Of a DNA stretch of 6,290 bases, positions 5,415 through 6,290 are shown one piece after another. The notes under the pieces are model-generated. The model was not told where the DNA came from and did not search any database. It saw only the letters and a program-made list of their open reading frames with translations. Numbering within the stretch: position 1 is the first letter of the stretch; every line of letters begins with the position of its first letter. The stretch lies in assembly GCA_012515925.1 (NCBI GenBank), contig JAAYXM010000026.1:1-6290 (forward strand), written 5' to 3'. This stretch comes from Clostridiales bacterium (GTDB lineage: Bacteria > Bacillota > Clostridia > Oscillospirales > JAAYXM01). Made by a program: the position numbers and the translations under genes.

Positions 5415-6290
5415 CTTTCGGCTCCTTTGAGTATCAGCTCAACAGCTTCTGCCGCGTCAAGCAGGCTTTTATCCTCAAACCTCTTTGTCATAAGCTGTAT
5501 TCCGACAGGCATACCGTCTTTACCGATACCCGCGGGTATTGAAATCGCGGGCAGGCCCGCAAGATTCGCGATTAAATTATGCCTGTTTGCGATACGCGGT
5601 ACATAATTATCCGAATTCAACACGGGCGCGGTGACGTCGCTTACCGGGGATAATATATAATCCGCATTTCTTAGCATTTCATTGATTTCATCGGTGGCAA
5701 GCCTTCTTGCTTTACACGCTTTTTCGAAGTATTTCCTGTAGTTCTCCGAAGATAAAAAGAAATTGCCCAGCAAAATCCGCGTTTTGACCTCGTCGCCAAA
5801 GCCCTTTATTCTCGTTTTTGTAATGATTGTGTTAAAGTCAACCGACTCCCGCGCGCTTAGTCCGTATTTGACTCCGTCATAGCGCGCGAGGTTTGAAGCG
5901 CATTCCGCGGAGGATATAACATAGTATACGGCGGGTATAAATTCGTAATATTCAGACTTAAGCTTAATAATCTCGGCACCCGCACGGCCGAGCACTTCAA
6001 GTACCCGGTTTATAACAGAAAGCGTATCTTCGGAGAGAGTCAAAAGGCTTTCCCCGAGATACCCTATGCGGAGACTTGACACGTCAGGCGTCGCGGTGTC
6101 ATTAGTGCCCCGCGGGTCTGTCGCGGCGGACGTCCCGTCAAGCGGGTCACGTCCGTAAACGGCCCCGGCAAGAAGCCTTGTATCACCGACGGTTTTACCG
6201 AACAGTCCTATCTGGTCAAGTGATGACGCGAACGCGACAAGCCCGTACCTTGATACCGCGCCGTAGCTCGGCTTAAGTCCGACAACACCG
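5411..6290 (-). CDS. gatA: Aspartyl/glutamyl-tRNA amidotransferase subunit A, C-terminal part
   Basis: The last 292 codons are present and the frame is open to the right edge. The visible part begins GVVGLKPSYGAVSRYGLVAF, directly after the serine nucleophile region of the amidase signature. The catalytic Lys and the two Ser therefore lie outside, with an estimated 190 residues missing. Further matches are SSLDQIG, RDPLDGTSA, SSAECASNLARYDGVKYG, RIKGFGDEVKTRILLGNF and NLAGLPAISIPAG...GMPVGIQL. GatA hydrolyses glutamine and channels ammonia to GatB. A start at the GTG at 6082 would give a 223-residue protein, but conserved GatA sequence continues upstream, so it is internal. The usual PTTPT segment reads PVSDV here (5633-5647), and the DY-containing helix before LRIG is shortened, so the protein is a somewhat divergent GatA. 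gatC is probably upstream but not seen. Confidence 0.96.
   Translation of the reverse strand, partial: GVVGLKPSYGAVSRYGLVAFASSLDQIGLFGKTVGDTRLLAGAVYGRDPLDGTSAATDPRGTNDTATPDVSSLRIGYLGESLLTLSEDTLSVINRVLEVLGRAGAEIIKLKSEYYEFIPAVYYVISSAECASNLARYDGVKYGLSARESVDFNTIITKTRIKGFGDEVKTRILLGNFFLSSENYRKYFEKACKARRLATDEINEMLRNADYILSPVSDVTAPVLNSDNYVPRIANRHNLIANLAGLPAISIPAGIGKDGMPVGIQLMTKRFEDKSLLDAAEAVELILKGAER

Noticed and set aside
5411..6082. A complete 223-residue protein starting at the GTG at 6082
   Set aside because: The same frame continues upstream to the edge with conserved GatA sequence (GVVGLKPSYG, SSLDQIG), so this is the end of gatA and not a separate gene.
1..6290. Mobile elements, CRISPR arrays, tRNA or rRNA genes, riboswitches
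   Set aside because: No repeat arrays, transposase frames or recognisable RNA folds were found by reading; the window is almost wholly filled by core genes.

Overview
The window looks like chromosomal core DNA of an endospore-forming Firmicute, most likely a strict anaerobe of the Clostridia. It carries the first six genes of the spoIIIA sporulation operon and the tRNA-dependent amidotransferase genes gatA and gatB. The clostridial assignment is an inference from the SpoIIIA proteins, the cysteine-rich membrane proteins and the CxC/CxxC-type GatB. Base composition is near half G+C by eye. I see no mobile element, CRISPR array, tRNA or rRNA.

Everything is on the minus strand, so transcription runs from high to low coordinates. 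From right to left the first unit is gatA (5411-6290, N-terminal part outside the window), gatB (3972-5414) and a small two-helix membrane protein of the YcxB type (3466-3975). Each junction in this unit is a 4-base ATGA overlap. A strong intrinsic terminator (3410-3442) ends it.

The second unit is spoIIIAA (2440-3351), spoIIIAB (1895-2410), spoIIIAC (1680-1874), spoIIIAD (1294-1677), spoIIIAE (164-1270) and the first 54 codons of spoIIIAF (1-162). The genes are 1 to 29 bases apart. spoIIIAG and spoIIIAH would be expected further left. The only sizeable intergenic gap (3352-3465, 114 bases) holds the terminator, a candidate sigma-E promoter and two inverted matches to the SpoIIID binding consensus around its -10 box and presumed start site.

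GatCAB corrects misacylated Glu-tRNA(Gln) and/or Asp-tRNA(Asn), a housekeeping task. The SpoIIIA proteins are made in the mother cell after engulfment begins. They build the channel or secretion-like complex that joins the mother cell to the forespore, with SpoIIIAA as its cytosolic ATPase. The terminator plus new promoter explains how a housekeeping unit and a sporulation unit can sit side by side. The system is known; the most interesting parts are the compact regulatory region at 3366-3406 and the YcxB-like gene coupled to gatB.
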